Shown piece by piece: positions 34,657 to 46,600 of a stretch of DNA of 64,000 nt. The first letter of the stretch is position 1. Each line of letters starts with the position of its first letter. Below the pieces are notes generated by a model that worked only from the letters and a program-made list of their open reading frames with translations, had not been told where the DNA came from and made no database searches. The translations under genes were made by a program, and so were the position numbers. This DNA is from Bathymodiolus brooksi (lineage: Eukaryota > Mollusca > Bivalvia > Mytilida > Modiolidae), in contig OY804585.1 in the NCBI GenBank assembly GCA_963680875.1, positions 45,925,414 to 45,989,413 on the forward strand. Reading direction: 5' to 3'.

Positions 34657-35683
34657 TATCCATAAAACAAAAGGTCATTGTATTAAATATGAATTTTCAG
34701 GAATAGAAGACAAAAGTAACAAAAAGAACCCAACTCTACATTAATTTACAAGGCACATTTACTTTCTTAGTCCTACAACTAATACACTTTACAATCTATA
34801 TTCATCTATTTCAATTAAAAAATATCCTAATTTTTTTTATAATAATTTTGTGTATTCTGTGGACATTACTTATCATTTTTACTTAACCAATCATGCAATG
34901 ACAATAGTGATTCATTGATTGCTTGGTGTTTAATGCCAACTTTAACAACATTTCAGCTATATCGTAGCATTACAATGACAATAGAGTTGTATGCTATCAA
35001 GATAAATATTAAATAATTTTAGTATTGTTAATAAAATATTTAGTATTCAGACAAAAAAAATATGTCCTCTTTCTAAATTCTACAGATTACTACATAAAAG
35101 CCATTAAAACAGATTTTGAGCAACCATCTTAACTTACTAACATCATAGACATGTATCAACAGACATGGTATATGATCACATATAATATAAATGTTAAATC
35201 TACTCTAAAAGAATTTATGTAATGAGGACAAATCTGGTTCCTGTCCTAGATAATTTTCTATGAATCTAATGTCCTAGAGAGCACAAGTCTTGGCTACCAT
35301 TACTACTTGTTTCCTATAAAGAATGAGGCTACAAGAACGTTGATAATGTCATGTGTTCTTGATTCTCTCTAGAATAAGGTAATGATAGACGAACTAGTTC
35401 CCTGTCCGTATGGTCACTACTCTTGTTATTTTAAGCCTTAGGTAATGATGGAAGTATAGTTCCAGTCTATTGCTTTATACTTTCTATTAGCTCTTGGACA
35501 AATTCATATCTGAAATATATTTGTAATATAATCATGAGGATTGCTTTTCTAATTATACTATATCTAACAATAATTACATGAAACACAATTAGCTTTGAAA
35601 AGATGGTCCTCATATTTTGAAGTTATTTCAATTTTGCACACTGATTATAAAAAAGCTTATATATATATATATATATACACACA
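34657..35683. other. AT-rich stretch with a SINE-1 fragment
   Basis: A piece of SINE-1 3' region (minus) is recognisable at about 34920-34970 (GGTGTTTAATGCCAACTTTA, CATTTCAGCTATATCG). An (AT)n run lies at 35658-35678. Nothing else was recognised. Confidence 0.45.
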
Positions 35684-36450
35684 CAGTAAAACCTGTCTAA
35701 ACCGAACTCCCTTTGGACTGAAGAATTTGTTCAGTTTAGACAGGGTTTTGGTTTACACAGGTTCAAATTACATAGACATTTAGTAGATGGGACTGTAAAG
35801 TCTGTTTGGTTTAGACAGGTTTTGGGTTTACTCAGGGTTCAGTAGATAAGACTGTAAAGTCTGTTTGGTTTAGACAGGTTTTGGGTTTACTCAGGGTTCA
35901 GTAGATAAGACTGTAAAGTCTGTTTGGTTCAGACAGGTTTTGGGTTTACTCAGGGTTCAGTAGATAAGACTGTAAAGTCTGTTTGGTTTAGACAGGTTTT
36001 CGGTTTACTCAGGGTTCAGTAGATAGGACTGTAAAGTCTGTTTGGTTTAGACAGGTTTTCGGTTTACTCAGGGTTCAGTAGATAAGACTGTAAAGTCTGT
36101 TTGGTTTAGACAGGTTTTCGGTTTACTCAGGGTTCAGTAGATAGGACTGTAAAGTGTGTTTGGTTTAGACAGGTTTTGGGTTTACTCAGGGTTTAGTAGA
36201 TAAGACTGTAAAGTCTGTTTGGTTTAGACAGGTTTTCGGTTTACTCAGGGTTCAGTAGATAAGACTGTAAAGTCTGTTTGGTTTAGACAGGTTTTCGGTT
36301 TACTCAGGGTTCAGTAGATAAGACTGTAAAGTCTGTTTGGTTTAGACAGGTTTTGGGTTTACTCAGGGTTCAGTAGATAGGACTGTAAAGTCTGTTTGGT
36401 TTAGACAGGTTTTCGGTTTACTCAGGGTTCGGTTTAGACAGGTTTCACTG
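35684..36450. mobile_element. MITE M2 with internal 59-bp minisatellite
   Basis: The ends CAGTAAAACCTGTCTAAACC and GGTTTAGACAGGTTTCACTG are inverted and match with one difference over 24 bp. Between them about 11 copies of a 59-bp unit (GGGTTCAGTAGATAAGACTG, TAAAGTCTGTTTGGTTTAGA, CAGGTTTTGGGTTTACTCA) have accumulated; GGGTTCAG recurs exactly every 59 bp. The unit contains the TIR's own inner sequence, so the expansion grew from the end. It shares CAGTNAAACCTGT with family M1. Confidence 0.85.
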
Positions 36451-36584
36451 TATATATATTATAATGCAAATCAAAACAGATGAACTAGAGCAGTGACTCT
36501 TCTAGACTTTTATTCCAGAAACGGTCGAGTATACTTTAATAGATCACAAATTCAAATAAACGTTTAAAAAACAAATATGATGAT

Positions 36585-36838
36585 TAGTTGGATCTATATA
36601 GTGTTAGCCCACCTAAAAAACAAGTCAGCGGGTAGACAAGTCTCTCCATTTGGACATTATATCCTCATTCCGAGCCAATCAGTCTTTGCTCTTACTCCTT
36701 AATGCTGCATGCAGAGTGGAGAAGCAGCAAATACCAATTTCATAGTCTTTGTTTGACCCATGATCTACCGCTGGAGGAGACCATGCTAACCATTACATCA
36801 CTGATACAGTTCATAATGATTGGTAGGAGACCATGCTA
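36585..36838 (-). mobile_element. SINE-2 copy whose head seeds the 50-bp array
   Basis: Minus-strand SINE-2 body (AAGACTATGAAATTGGTATT, CATTAAGGAGTAAGAGCAAA, GTGGGCTAACACTATATAGA reversed) with the tRNA-like head ATCAGTGATGTAATGGTTAG ending next to GAACTGTAT host flank. The B-box region is damaged (GATCATGGGTCAAAC). Confidence 0.7.
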
Positions 36839-36866
36839 ACCATTACATCACTGATACAGTTCATAA
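36800..36866 (+). repeat. First part of the 50-bp array, before the inserted element
   Basis: Two units of the 50-bp repeat that continues at 40114, separated by the tandem-core element at 36867-40113. Confidence 0.85.
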
Positions 36867-39800
36867 CCAGAGGCTCTCAAGAGCCTGTATCGTTCACCTG
36901 GTAATAAAAAAAACCAATTGGTCCTATGTAAAAACTATGTCCTGCGTCATCTTGGAATTACGATCAACATAAAAAACACAAAGTTTGTAAAGGACCTTCC
37001 AATGATTGATGCACAGTTTAGGTTCAATCAGTGCAATAGCTTCAGAGAAGAATATATTTCTGTATTTTCCCCATATGGTTCTGTGTTAATACTATGACCT
37101 GTGGTGGCAGCCGTCTTGGATTTCCGATCGGCATAAAAAACAGAGGACCTTCCAATGATCATTCCTGGGCAGTTTGGTTTCAACTGTCCAAGTGGTTTCA
37201 GAGAAGAAGCATTTTGAAACATTTTTCCCATAGGGTCCAATGTTAAACTAAGTCCTGCCGTAGCCGCCATTTTGAATTTCATATCAGAATAAAAAACGTA
37301 TATTTTGTAGAGGACCATTCAATGAACATTCGTGTACAGTTTGGCTTTAATCATATTTGTAGTTTCTGAGAAGAAGGCATTTGAATATTTTCCCATAGGG
37401 TCCAATGTTAATCTATGTCCTGCGGTGGTGGCCATCTTGGATTTCCGATCGGCATAAAAAACACACACCTTGTAGAGGACCTTCCAATGATCATTCCTGG
37501 GCAGTTTGGTTTCAATTATCCAAGTGGTTTCAGAGAAGAAGCGTTTTGAAACATTTTCCCCATAGGGTCCAATGTTAAACTAAGTCCTGCCGTAGCCGCC
37601 ATTTTGAATTTCATATCGGAACAAAAAACGTAAAGTTTGTAGATGACCATCCAATGTACACACATATGGACAGTTTGGCTTTAATCATATTTGTAGTTTC
37701 TGAGAAGAAGGCATTTGAACATTTTCCCATAGGGTCCAATGTTAATCTATGTCCTGCGGTGGTGGCCATCTTGAATTTTCGATCGGCATAAAAAAACAGA
37801 AACTTTGTAGAGGACCTTCCAATGATCATTCCTGGAGAGTTTGGATTCAATTGTCCAAGTGGTTTCAGAGAAGAAGCGTTTTGAAACATTTTCCCCATAG
37901 GGTCCAATGTTAAACTAAGTCCTGCCGTAGCCGCCATTTTGAATTTCATATCGGAACAAAAAACCTAAAGTTTGTAGAGGACCATCCAATGAACATTCAT
38001 GTACAGTTTGGCTTTAATAATATTTGTAGTTTCTGAGAAGAAGGCATTTGAACATTTTACCATAGGGTCCAATGTTAATCTATGTATTGCGGTGGCGGCC
38101 ATCTTGGATTTCCGATCGGCTAAAAAAACTGCAAATTTGTAGAGGACCTTCCAATGATCATTCCTGGGCAGTTTGGTTTCAACTGTTCTAGTGGTTTCAG
38201 AGAAGAAGCGTTTTGAAACATTTTTCCCATAGGGTCCAATGTTAAACTAAGTCCTGCCGTAGCCGCCATTTTGAATTTCATATCGGAACAAAAAACGTAT
38301 TGTTTGTAGAGGATCATCCAATGAACATTCATGTACAGTTTGGCTTTAATCATATTTGTAGTTTCTGAGAAGAAGGCATTTGAACATTTTCCCATAGGGT
38401 CCAATGTTAATCTATGTCCTGCGGTGGCGGCCATCTTGAATTTCCGATCGGCATAAAAAAACAGAAACTTTGTAGAGGACCTTCCAATGATCATTCCTGG
38501 GCAGTTTGGTTTCAATTATCCAAGTGGTTTCAGAGAAGAAGCGTTTTGAAACATTTTTCCCATAGGGTTCAATGTTAAACTAAGTCCTGCCGTAGCCGCC
38601 ATTTTGAATTTCATACCAGAACAAAAAACGTAAAGTTTGTAGAGGACCATCTAATGAACATTCATGTACAGTTTGGCTTTAATCATATTGGTAGTTTCTG
38701 AGTAGAAGGCATTTGAATATTTTCCCATAGGGTCCAATGTTAATCTATGTCCTGCGGTGGCGGCCATCTTGGATTTCCGACCGGCATAAAAAACAGAAAA
38801 TTTGTAGAGGACCTTCCAATGATCATTCCTGGGCAGTTTGGTTTCAACTGTCCAAGTGGTTTCAGAGAAGAAGCATTTTGAAACATTTTTCCCATAGGGT
38901 CCAATGTTAAACTAAGTCCTGCCGTAGCCGCCATTTTGAATTTCATATCGGAACAAAAAACCTTAAGATTGTAGAGGACCATCCAATGAACATTCATGTA
39001 CAGTTTGGCTTTAATCATATTTGTAGTTTCTGAGAAGAAGGCATTTGAACATTTTCCCATAGGGTCCAATGTTAATCTATGTATTGCGGTGGCGGCCATC
39101 TTGGATTTCCGATCGGCATAAAAAACATAGAATTTCTAGAGGACCTTCCAATGATCATTCCTAGGCAGTTTGGTTTCAATTATCCAAGTGGTTTCAGAGA
39201 AGAAGCGTTTTGAAACATTTTTCCCATAGGGTTCAATGTTAAACTAAGTCCTGCCGTAGCCGCCATTTTGAATTTCATACCGGAACAAAAAACGTAAAGT
39301 TTGTAGAGGACCATCTAATGAACATTCATGTACAGTTTGGCTTTAATCATATTTGTAGTTTCTGAGTAGAAGGCATTTGAATATTTTCCCATAGGGTCCA
39401 ATGTTAATCTATGTCCTGCGGTGGCGGCCATCTTGGATTTCCGACCGGCATAAAAAACAGAATATTTGTAGAGGACCTTCCAATGATCATTCCTGGGCAG
39501 TTTGGTTTCAACTGTCCAAGTGGTTTCAGAGAAGAAGCATTTTGAAACATTTTTCCCATAGGGTCCAATGTTAAACTAAGTCCTGCCGTAGCCGCCATTT
39601 TGAATTTCATATCGGAACAAAAAACCTTAAGATTGTAGAGGACCATCCAATGAACATTCATGTACAGTTTGGCTTTAATCATATTTGTAGTTTCTGAGAA
39701 GAAGGCATTTGAACATTTTCCCATAGGGTCCAATGTTAATCTATGTCCTGCGATGGCGGCCATCTTGGATTTCCGATCGGCATAAAAAACAGTAACTTGG

Positions 39801-40113
39801 TAAAGGACATTCCAATGATCATTCCTTTACAGTTTGGGTTCAGTCAGTTCATTAGTTTCAGAGAAGAAGATCTTTGAAATTTCAGCCAATCAGAGCATAT
39901 TATTGGCCCTGGCAGCCATATTGAATATCCGACTGGAACGAAAAACAGTAACTTTGTAGAGGACCATCCAAGGAACATTCCTGCTAAGTTCGGTTCCAAT
40001 CGGCCAAGTGGTTTCGGAGAAGAAGCTTGAAATGTGAAAAGTTTACAGACGACAGACGACGGACGCCAAGTGATGGCAATAGTTCACCTGGACCTTTGGT
40101 CCAGGTGAACTAA
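36867..40113 (+). mobile_element. Tandem-core element, family D, inserted in the 50-bp array
   Basis: The 3,247-bp element starts CCAGAGGCTCTCAAGAGCC then TGTATCGTTCACCTGG and ends GGCAATAGTTCACCTGGACC then TTTGGTCCAGGTGAACTAA, a perfect 14-bp stem hairpin. The core has eight copies of a 332-335-bp unit (GCCGCCATTTTGAATTTC at 37263, 37595, 37930, 38262, 38595, 38927, 39259 and 39591), itself made of two related halves of about 166 bp. Adjacent 664-bp blocks (about 38460-39123 and 39124-39787) share private variants. The minus frames of about 100-130 codons seen here are readings through the core. Confidence 0.85.
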
Positions 40114-42420
40114 TGATTGGTAGGAGACCATGCTAACCATTACATCACTGATACAGTTCATAATGATTGGTAGGAGACCATGCTAACCATTACATCACTG
40201 ATACAGTTCATAATGATTGGTAGGAGACCATGCTAACCATTACATCACTGATACAGTTCATAATGATTGGTAGGAGACCATGCTAACCATTACATCACCG
40301 ATACAGTTCATAATGATTGGTAGGGGACCATGCTAACCATTACATCACCGATACAGTTCATAATGATTGGTAGGAGACCATGCTAACCATTACATCACCG
40401 ATACAGTTCATAATGATTGGTAGGAGACCATGCTAACCATTACATCACCGATACAGTTCATAATGATTGGTAGGAGACCATGCTAACCATTACATCACTG
40501 ATACAGTTCATAATGATTGGTAGGAGACCATGCTAACCATTACATCACTGATACAGTTCATAATGATTGGTAGGAGACCATGCTAACCATTACATCACTG
40601 ATACAGTTCATAATGATTGGTAGGAGACCATGCTAACCATTACATCACTGATACAGTTCATAATGATTGGTAGGAGACCATGCTAACCATTACATCACTG
40701 ATACAGTTCATAATGATTGGTAGGAGACCATGCTAACCATTACATCACCGATACAGTTCATAATGATTGGTAGGAGACCATGCTAACCATTACATCACCG
40801 ATACAGTTCATAATGATTGGTAGGAGACCATGCTAACCATTACATCACCGATACAGTTCATAATGATTGGTAGGAGACCATGCTAACCATTACATCACCG
40901 ATACAGTTCATAATGATTGGTAGGAGACCATGCTAACCATTACATCACCGATACAGTTCATAATGATTGGTAGGAGACCATGCTAACCATTACATCACCG
41001 ATACAGTTCATAATGATTGGTAGGAGACCATGCTAACCATTACATCACCGATACAGTTCATAATGATTGGTAGGAGACCATGCTAACCATTACATCACTG
41101 ATACAGTTCATAATGATTGGTAGGAGACCATGCTAACCATTACATCACTGATACAGTTCATAATGATTGGTAGGAGACCATGCTAACCATTACATCACCG
41201 ATACAGTTCATAATGATTGGTAGGGGACCATGCTAACCATTACATCACCGATACAGTTCATAATGATTGGTAGGAGACCATGCTAACCATTACATCACCG
41301 ATACAGTTCATAATGATTGGTAGGGGACCATGCTAACCATTACATCACCGATACAGTTCATAATGATTGGTAGGAGACCATGCTAACCATTACATCACCG
41401 ATACAGTTCATAATGATTGGTAGGAGACCATGCTAACCATTACATCACCGATACAGTTCATAATGATTGGTAGGAGACCATGCTAACCATTACATCACCG
41501 ATACAGTTCATAATGATTGGTAGGAGACCATGCTAACCATTACATCACTGATACAGTTCATAATGATTGGTAGGAGACCATGCTAACCATTACATCACTG
41601 ATACAGTTCATAATGATTGGTAGGAGACCATGCTAACCATTACATCACTGATACAGTTCATAATGATTGGTAGGAGACCATGCTAACCATTACATCACTG
41701 ATACAGTTCATAATGATTGGTAGGAGACCATGCTAACCATTACATCACTGATACAGTTCATAATGATTGGTAGGAGACCATGCTAACCATTACATCACCG
41801 ATACAGTTCATAATGATTGGTAGGAGACCATGCTAACCATTACATCACCGATACAGTTCATAATGATTGGTAGGAGACCATGCTAACCATTACATCACCG
41901 ATACAGTTCATAATGATTGGTAGGAGACCATGCTAACCATTACATCACCGATACAGTTCATAATGATTGGTAGGAGACCATGCTAACCATTACATCACCG
42001 ATACAGTTCATAATGATTGGTAGGAGACCATGCTAACCATTACATCACCGATACAGTTCATAATGATTGGTAGGAGACCATGCTAACCATTACATCACCG
42101 ATACAGTTCATAATGATTGGTAGGAGACCATGCTAACCATTACATCACTGATACAGTTCATAATGATTGGTAGGAGACCATGCTAACCATTACATCACTG
42201 ATACAGTTCATAATGATTGGTAGGAGACCATGCTAACCATTACATCACCGATACAGTTCATAATGATTGGTAGGAGACCATGCTAACCATTACATCACCG
42301 ATACAGTTCATAATGATTGGTAGGAGACCATGCTAACCATTACATCACTGATACAGTTCATAATGATTGGTAGGAGACCATGCTAACCATTACATCACTG
42401 ATACAGTTCATAATGATTGG
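40114..42420 (+). repeat. 50-bp satellite array, 46 units, derived from a SINE-2 head
   Basis: The unit is TAATGATTGGTAGGAGACCA, TGCTAACCATTACATCACTG, ATACAGTTCA. About 28 bases equal the SINE-2 5' end (minus strand, including its A box) and about 22 are flanking DNA. Units are almost identical, with two variant sites (CACTG/CACCG and GGAGACC/GGGGACC). Variant order of units 8-22 equals that of units 29-43, giving a 21-unit (1,050-bp) higher-order period. Confidence 0.95.
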
Positions 42421-42480
42421 TAATGTAATATAATCATATAACATTCTTCTTCTTCTCGCTACAATTCTACATAATGCTTA

Positions 42481-42736
42481 GGGTTAGGGTTATGGTGGTT
42501 AACGCCACTTTCAACAATATTTCATTTATATCGTGCTGGTCAGTTTTATTGGTGGAGGAAACCAGAGAACTCGGAGAAAACCACCGACCTGTCGTAAGTC
42601 CCTGACAAACTTTATCACATAATATTGTATCAAGTTCATGAACGGGGTTGGAAATTATAACGTTAGTGGTGATAGGCACTGATTGCACAGGTAGTTGTAA
42701 ATCCAACTACCATATGATCACGACCATGATGGCCCC
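42481..42736 (-). mobile_element. SINE-1 copy, minus strand, near the host gene's 3' end
   Basis: Head GGGGGCCATCATGGTCGTGA, A-box-like TGGTAGTTGG, weak B box (TTCCAACCCCG), body and tail ATAACCCTAACCCTAAG on the minus strand. It lies about 95 bp downstream of the host gene's stop and on the same strand, and contains AATAAA at 42545-42550 (minus), which could act as a poly(A) signal. Confidence 0.85.
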
Positions 42737-42829
42737 CTCCTAAACTGGAGTAAAGCTTCTTATATTAAGGGATAAGAAACTTTACATAAATCTACCGTCA
42801 CACATATATTAACTAAATAGCATACATTA

Positions 42830-42916
42830 TCACAAGGGACTGTTTTGATTATCTAAATCATCATCTTCTCCTTCACTCTCCTTCCTTAAACCTGTTGAAC
42901 TGGACGTCTCAACAAT
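42830..42916 (-). CDS. Unrecognised host gene, terminal coding exon (exon g of those visible)
   Basis: This exon follows acceptor TTTATTTCAG and encodes IVETSSSTGLRKESEGEDDD then LDNQNSPL and a TGA stop: 28 codons, acidic and probably disordered. It continues in phase 0 from the exon at 53359-53454. The assembled visible protein (exons at 62148, 61489, 59198, 58344, 57776, 53359 and 42830) is 228 residues, mostly helical-looking, preceded by a Lys-rich segment. I do not recognise the family. All six internal junctions have GT-AG introns at phase 0, strong evidence that this is a real spliced gene. The 5' exons lie beyond the window or were not found. Confidence 0.8.
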   Translation of the reverse strand: MVETSSSTGLRKESEGEDDDLDNQNSPL

Positions 42917-43030
42917 CTGAAATAAATCATTATAGTATGCCTGTTAACATACATAAACCAAACTGGAAATTAAGCCAAACATGTTGAGAAATTTCAAAAG
43001 AAGTGATTTATGATGCCATTTACTTTTCCT

Positions 43031-43275
43031 TATGTGCCACTTTCAACAATATTTCAGTTATATCATGGCAGTTAGTTTTATTGGTGGAGGAAACCGGAGT
43101 ACCCAGAGAAAACCACAGACCTGCTGCAAGTCACTAATAAACTTTATCACACAAAGTTGTATTGAGTACATCTCGCCATGAGTGGGATTCAAACTCACAA
43201 CTTAAGTGGTGATAGGCACTGATTGCACAGCTTGTTGGAAATCCAACAACCATACGACCACGACCATGACAGCCC
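43031..43275 (-). mobile_element. SINE-1 copy, minus strand, in the last intron
   Basis: Contains the full body (CCACCAATAAAACTAACTGC), B-box-like GAGTTTGAATCCCAC and A-box-like ATGGTTGTTGG on the minus strand, ending at GGGCTGTCATGGTCGTGG. It lacks a clear tail beyond GGCACATAAGG. Confidence 0.8.
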
Positions 43276-43595
43276 ACAAGATACAAAGAAAATGCCATGA
43301 AGGTTACAAGCCAGGAGGACAAACATTATCATTAATAATTGTTATGAAAGTATAGAGTTTTCCAAAACTGGTTTTTGCTTATATGACATCAGTTCTAAGA
43401 ATTTTACTATGCTATGAATATAAATGACCAAAAGGCTTGATAAATTCTTTGTGCCTTTGACTAAAATATTGAACATTCAAATAGTGATATTCATCATCAA
43501 TTTGTTGGTTAATGCACAAATAACATAAAACAATTTCCTCTCTCTAAGTTTTGTCATCTTCCTGTTTCAATCTGCCATTTTGATTATTTTATAAA

Positions 43596-44669
43596 CCAGA
43601 GGCTCCTGGCTCCCAGGAGCCTGTAATTGCTCACCTGGATCAAAGCTGATTTCAATAACAACACAACTGCACTGTGGCGGCCATCTTGGTGAGAGAGTGT
43701 GACTGCCGGACACAATTTTGGAAGAGGACCATCCAATGACTATTCCATCAAAGTTTGGTTCTAATTGAGCTACTGGTTCCAGACAAGATGGTTTTTTATG
43801 TGAATTTCCCATAGGGCCCTATGTAAAACTAAGTTCAGCTGTGCAGCCATCTTGGTCCGAGGGTGGGACCACCGGACACATTTTTGGATGGGGACCATCC
43901 AAGGACCATTCAACCAAAGTTTGGTTGCAATTGGCCCAGTGGTTTCTGAGGAGAAGATTTTTATGTGAATTTCCGATAGGGTCCTATGTTAAGCTAAGTT
44001 CGGCTGTGGGGGCCATCTTGGTCGAAGGAACGAACCGCCGGACACATTTTTGGAAGAGAACCATCCAATGACTATTTCATCAAAATTTAGTTCTTATTGA
44101 GCAAATGGTTTCAGACAAGAAGATTTTAATGGGAATATTCCATAGGGTCCTATGTTAAATTAAGTTCGGCTGTGGCGGCGATCTTGGTTGGAGGTCTGAA
44201 ATGCTGGACACAATTTTGGAAGGGGACCACCCAAGAATCATTTCAGCACAGTTTGGTGGAGATTGGCTCAGTAGTTTCAGAGGAGAAGATTTTTTTAAAA
44301 TTTCATTCCCCCTATTTTCTAATTTGCATAATCGGTCAAAATCGACAAAAGTCCAAAGTTCATAAAAAATCCCATAATATATGTTAAAAAGCTCATCATT
44401 ATGCTTCTACAATTCAAATTTGGGCACATTCTGGCTTAAAATAAAGCAGTTTTGGCCATTTGAAGAAATTTCTATTTTTAGTAATGGTGGCCATCTTGGA
44501 TGGAGGGCGTGGCTATCGGACATAACGTTTAAAGGGAACCCCCTAAGGAAGATTCAGGCCAAGTTTGGTTTAAATTGGCCCAGTGGTTTCAGAGGAGAAG
44601 ATTTTTGAAAAAGTTTACAGATGGACGATGGATGCCAAGTGATGGCAATAGCTCACACAGGCGAGCTAA
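43596..44669 (+). mobile_element. Tandem-core element, family C
   Basis: Left end CCAGAGGCTCCTGGCTCCC then AGGAGCCTGTAATTGCTCAC. The core units of about 165 bp contain GGCGGCCATCTTGG, GGACACAATTTTGG, TTCTAATTGAGC and CCCATAGGGCCCTATG; the last unit resembles family A (TTTGCATAATCGGTCAAAAT). The right end is GACGATGGATGCCAAGTGAT then GGCAATAGCTCACACAGGCG and AGCTAA, with a shortened hairpin. It sits in the last intron of the host gene. Confidence 0.75.
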
Positions 44670-46600
44670 AAAGATTAATTTGTGAATTTGTAACATACAT
44701 GTATATAAAAAAAAAAATTGAAGGTAACAGATATTTCTGCAGTCTAAATGTTAAAATGGCATAAATGCATTGGTAGTTTTTATTGATTATTTAAAGCATT
44801 AAAAAACTCACTATGAATATAAATCAACAGTACATGTACATGTACATGTTAAGGTTTAATATTGTAAGATGTGTATTTTTGTTGTTTTATGTGTTGATGA
44901 AACATATTATTTTATATGTGTGAATACAGTGATGCAATAAAACTACCCTAATCCTACTCACCACCCCCGTGGTGGGCAAGGGTTACAGATGAAGTCATTT
45001 CTGACTGGCAAAAGAGGTAAATAAAGAGGTAAAAAAGAAGTTGCATCAACAGTGCTTATAAAAACCATAAAATATTATGAAAATACGAAATATACTTTAA
45101 AGAAAGGTAAAAAAAAAATCCGCACAATTGTCATGTGTTGTTTTTTCCCGCGCAATTGAAATGCACTGCAAACGGTATATCGGTGCAGAATGTGAATGTA
45201 TTGCCAAATCAATGGTCACATTTTTGAAATTTCCCCTTGCATATAGCATGAAATTTATTAAATTATATTCCATGAAATAAATTTCTTCTCAAATTTCGGT
45301 AAAATTTTACACTTAACCAGTCGGGAAGCCATGCACAGATTCCGTACCTCCAACAATGCAAAGTCAAATCCCAAAATCAAGGGACGTAACTCTATTTTTT
45401 AGACAGATGACGCTTTAAAAGTGAGCGGCCATGCATTGTTTATGTCGACACCCCATGTGTTATATAATAAAATTTCAACGTGACTGACACGTGAATACGT
45501 GTATTTATGATATCGTTTGCTTGAAATCAATGTTGGAACTAGGGATACCGCTGTTGATGAAATGTTGACAAAAAAAATGGCACCAAAAATCCATTCTTAA
45601 AATAAGTGGAACAATTGCATCCCTTTGGCTGGTCATTAATAAATTTGGTAAAAATAGCTAGAATCACGTATTAGGGTATGGGAGACTTGGATATTTCCCC
45701 ATCATACGTCATTCAAATTCCATATTTGGATGTAAACAAGAAGCACTATATTTCGAGATTCTAACCAAATATTTCTGGTTTTTTCCCCATAGATTGATCG
45801 ATCTATTAGGATGCAAATGTGACTGTTTCTGTTTAAACACGAAAGAACCACTTGAACAATCATAGTCACACATATATAGAGTCATTTTATTCCATTTTTA
45901 ATAACAAATCTTTCATTTTCATTGACTCGTTCCATGGCATTTATGGACATGTCCAAATATTGACATAATTAATAAATACATTTTAGAAATAAAAAGGTCT
46001 GCATTATAATGTATGATCTTGTCATGCAGAGAATGGTGAAAGATTATGTTAAATTCACCCTAGATTAACATGGCATAGCATAAGGCTACACATTTAGTTC
46101 ATGTCAAGCATTTACACCCCCCTCCTTTTTTCATTTTCAGTCTGTTTTCCTGAAATGTGTGTACATGCTACTTTTCAGTGCCAATGGTATTGACAACCTC
46201 CAGTTTTAGTTAGTTTTAAATCATTGTAGGTAGATATATATATACAGACTGGACATGGGATGTTTATTTTTTTTAACAAGAAGAGTTTGAAGATACCAAA
46301 GGGGCAAAGTTACAGATTCTGTTAAATAAAATGGATGTTTATTTTCTGTTAGCTTCAGATTCTATGAGTATAAATGCAAAGTTTCCTGAGATGTTTATTG
46401 GTTGAATATTTGAATAAATAAAAATAAGAATATATAATAAGTCTTATATATATATTCATACAGGTTTGAAAATCAATATATTTATATATCAGACGTATAT
46501 ATATATATATATATATACAACGTCTGAAAAACCAGTCAACGATCAATCTTACGGGGTGTTGGATCGTTACGGTATAACGATACTATACAAGTAAAACAAT
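44670..46600. other. Intronic AT-rich DNA, left flank of the Penelope palindrome
   Basis: No exon was identified. A 21-base match to 51743-51763 lies at 45603-45623. An (AT)n tract bounded by CAGACGT and ACGTCTG at about 46491-46528, and a small palindrome ATCGTTACGGTATAACGAT at about 46563, lie just left of the palindrome arm. Confidence 0.45.

Noticed and set aside
37028..39763. Series of 96-131-codon minus-strand frames with the same sequence (KMAATAGLSLTLDPMGKMFQ)
   Set aside because: Readings through the tandem core of a non-coding element; interrupted at the same places in every unit.
40114..42420. CRISPR-like regular repeats
   Set aside because: Units are contiguous with no unique spacers, and the context is an animal genome; same for the 22-bp, 37-bp, 44-bp and 59-bp arrays.
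42479..42495. Telomere-like CCCTAACCCTAA
   Set aside because: It is the two-and-a-bit-unit tail of a SINE-1 copy, not a telomeric array.
46355..46546. 63-codon minus frame rich in Ile and Tyr
   Set aside because: Reading through an (AT)n microsatellite.
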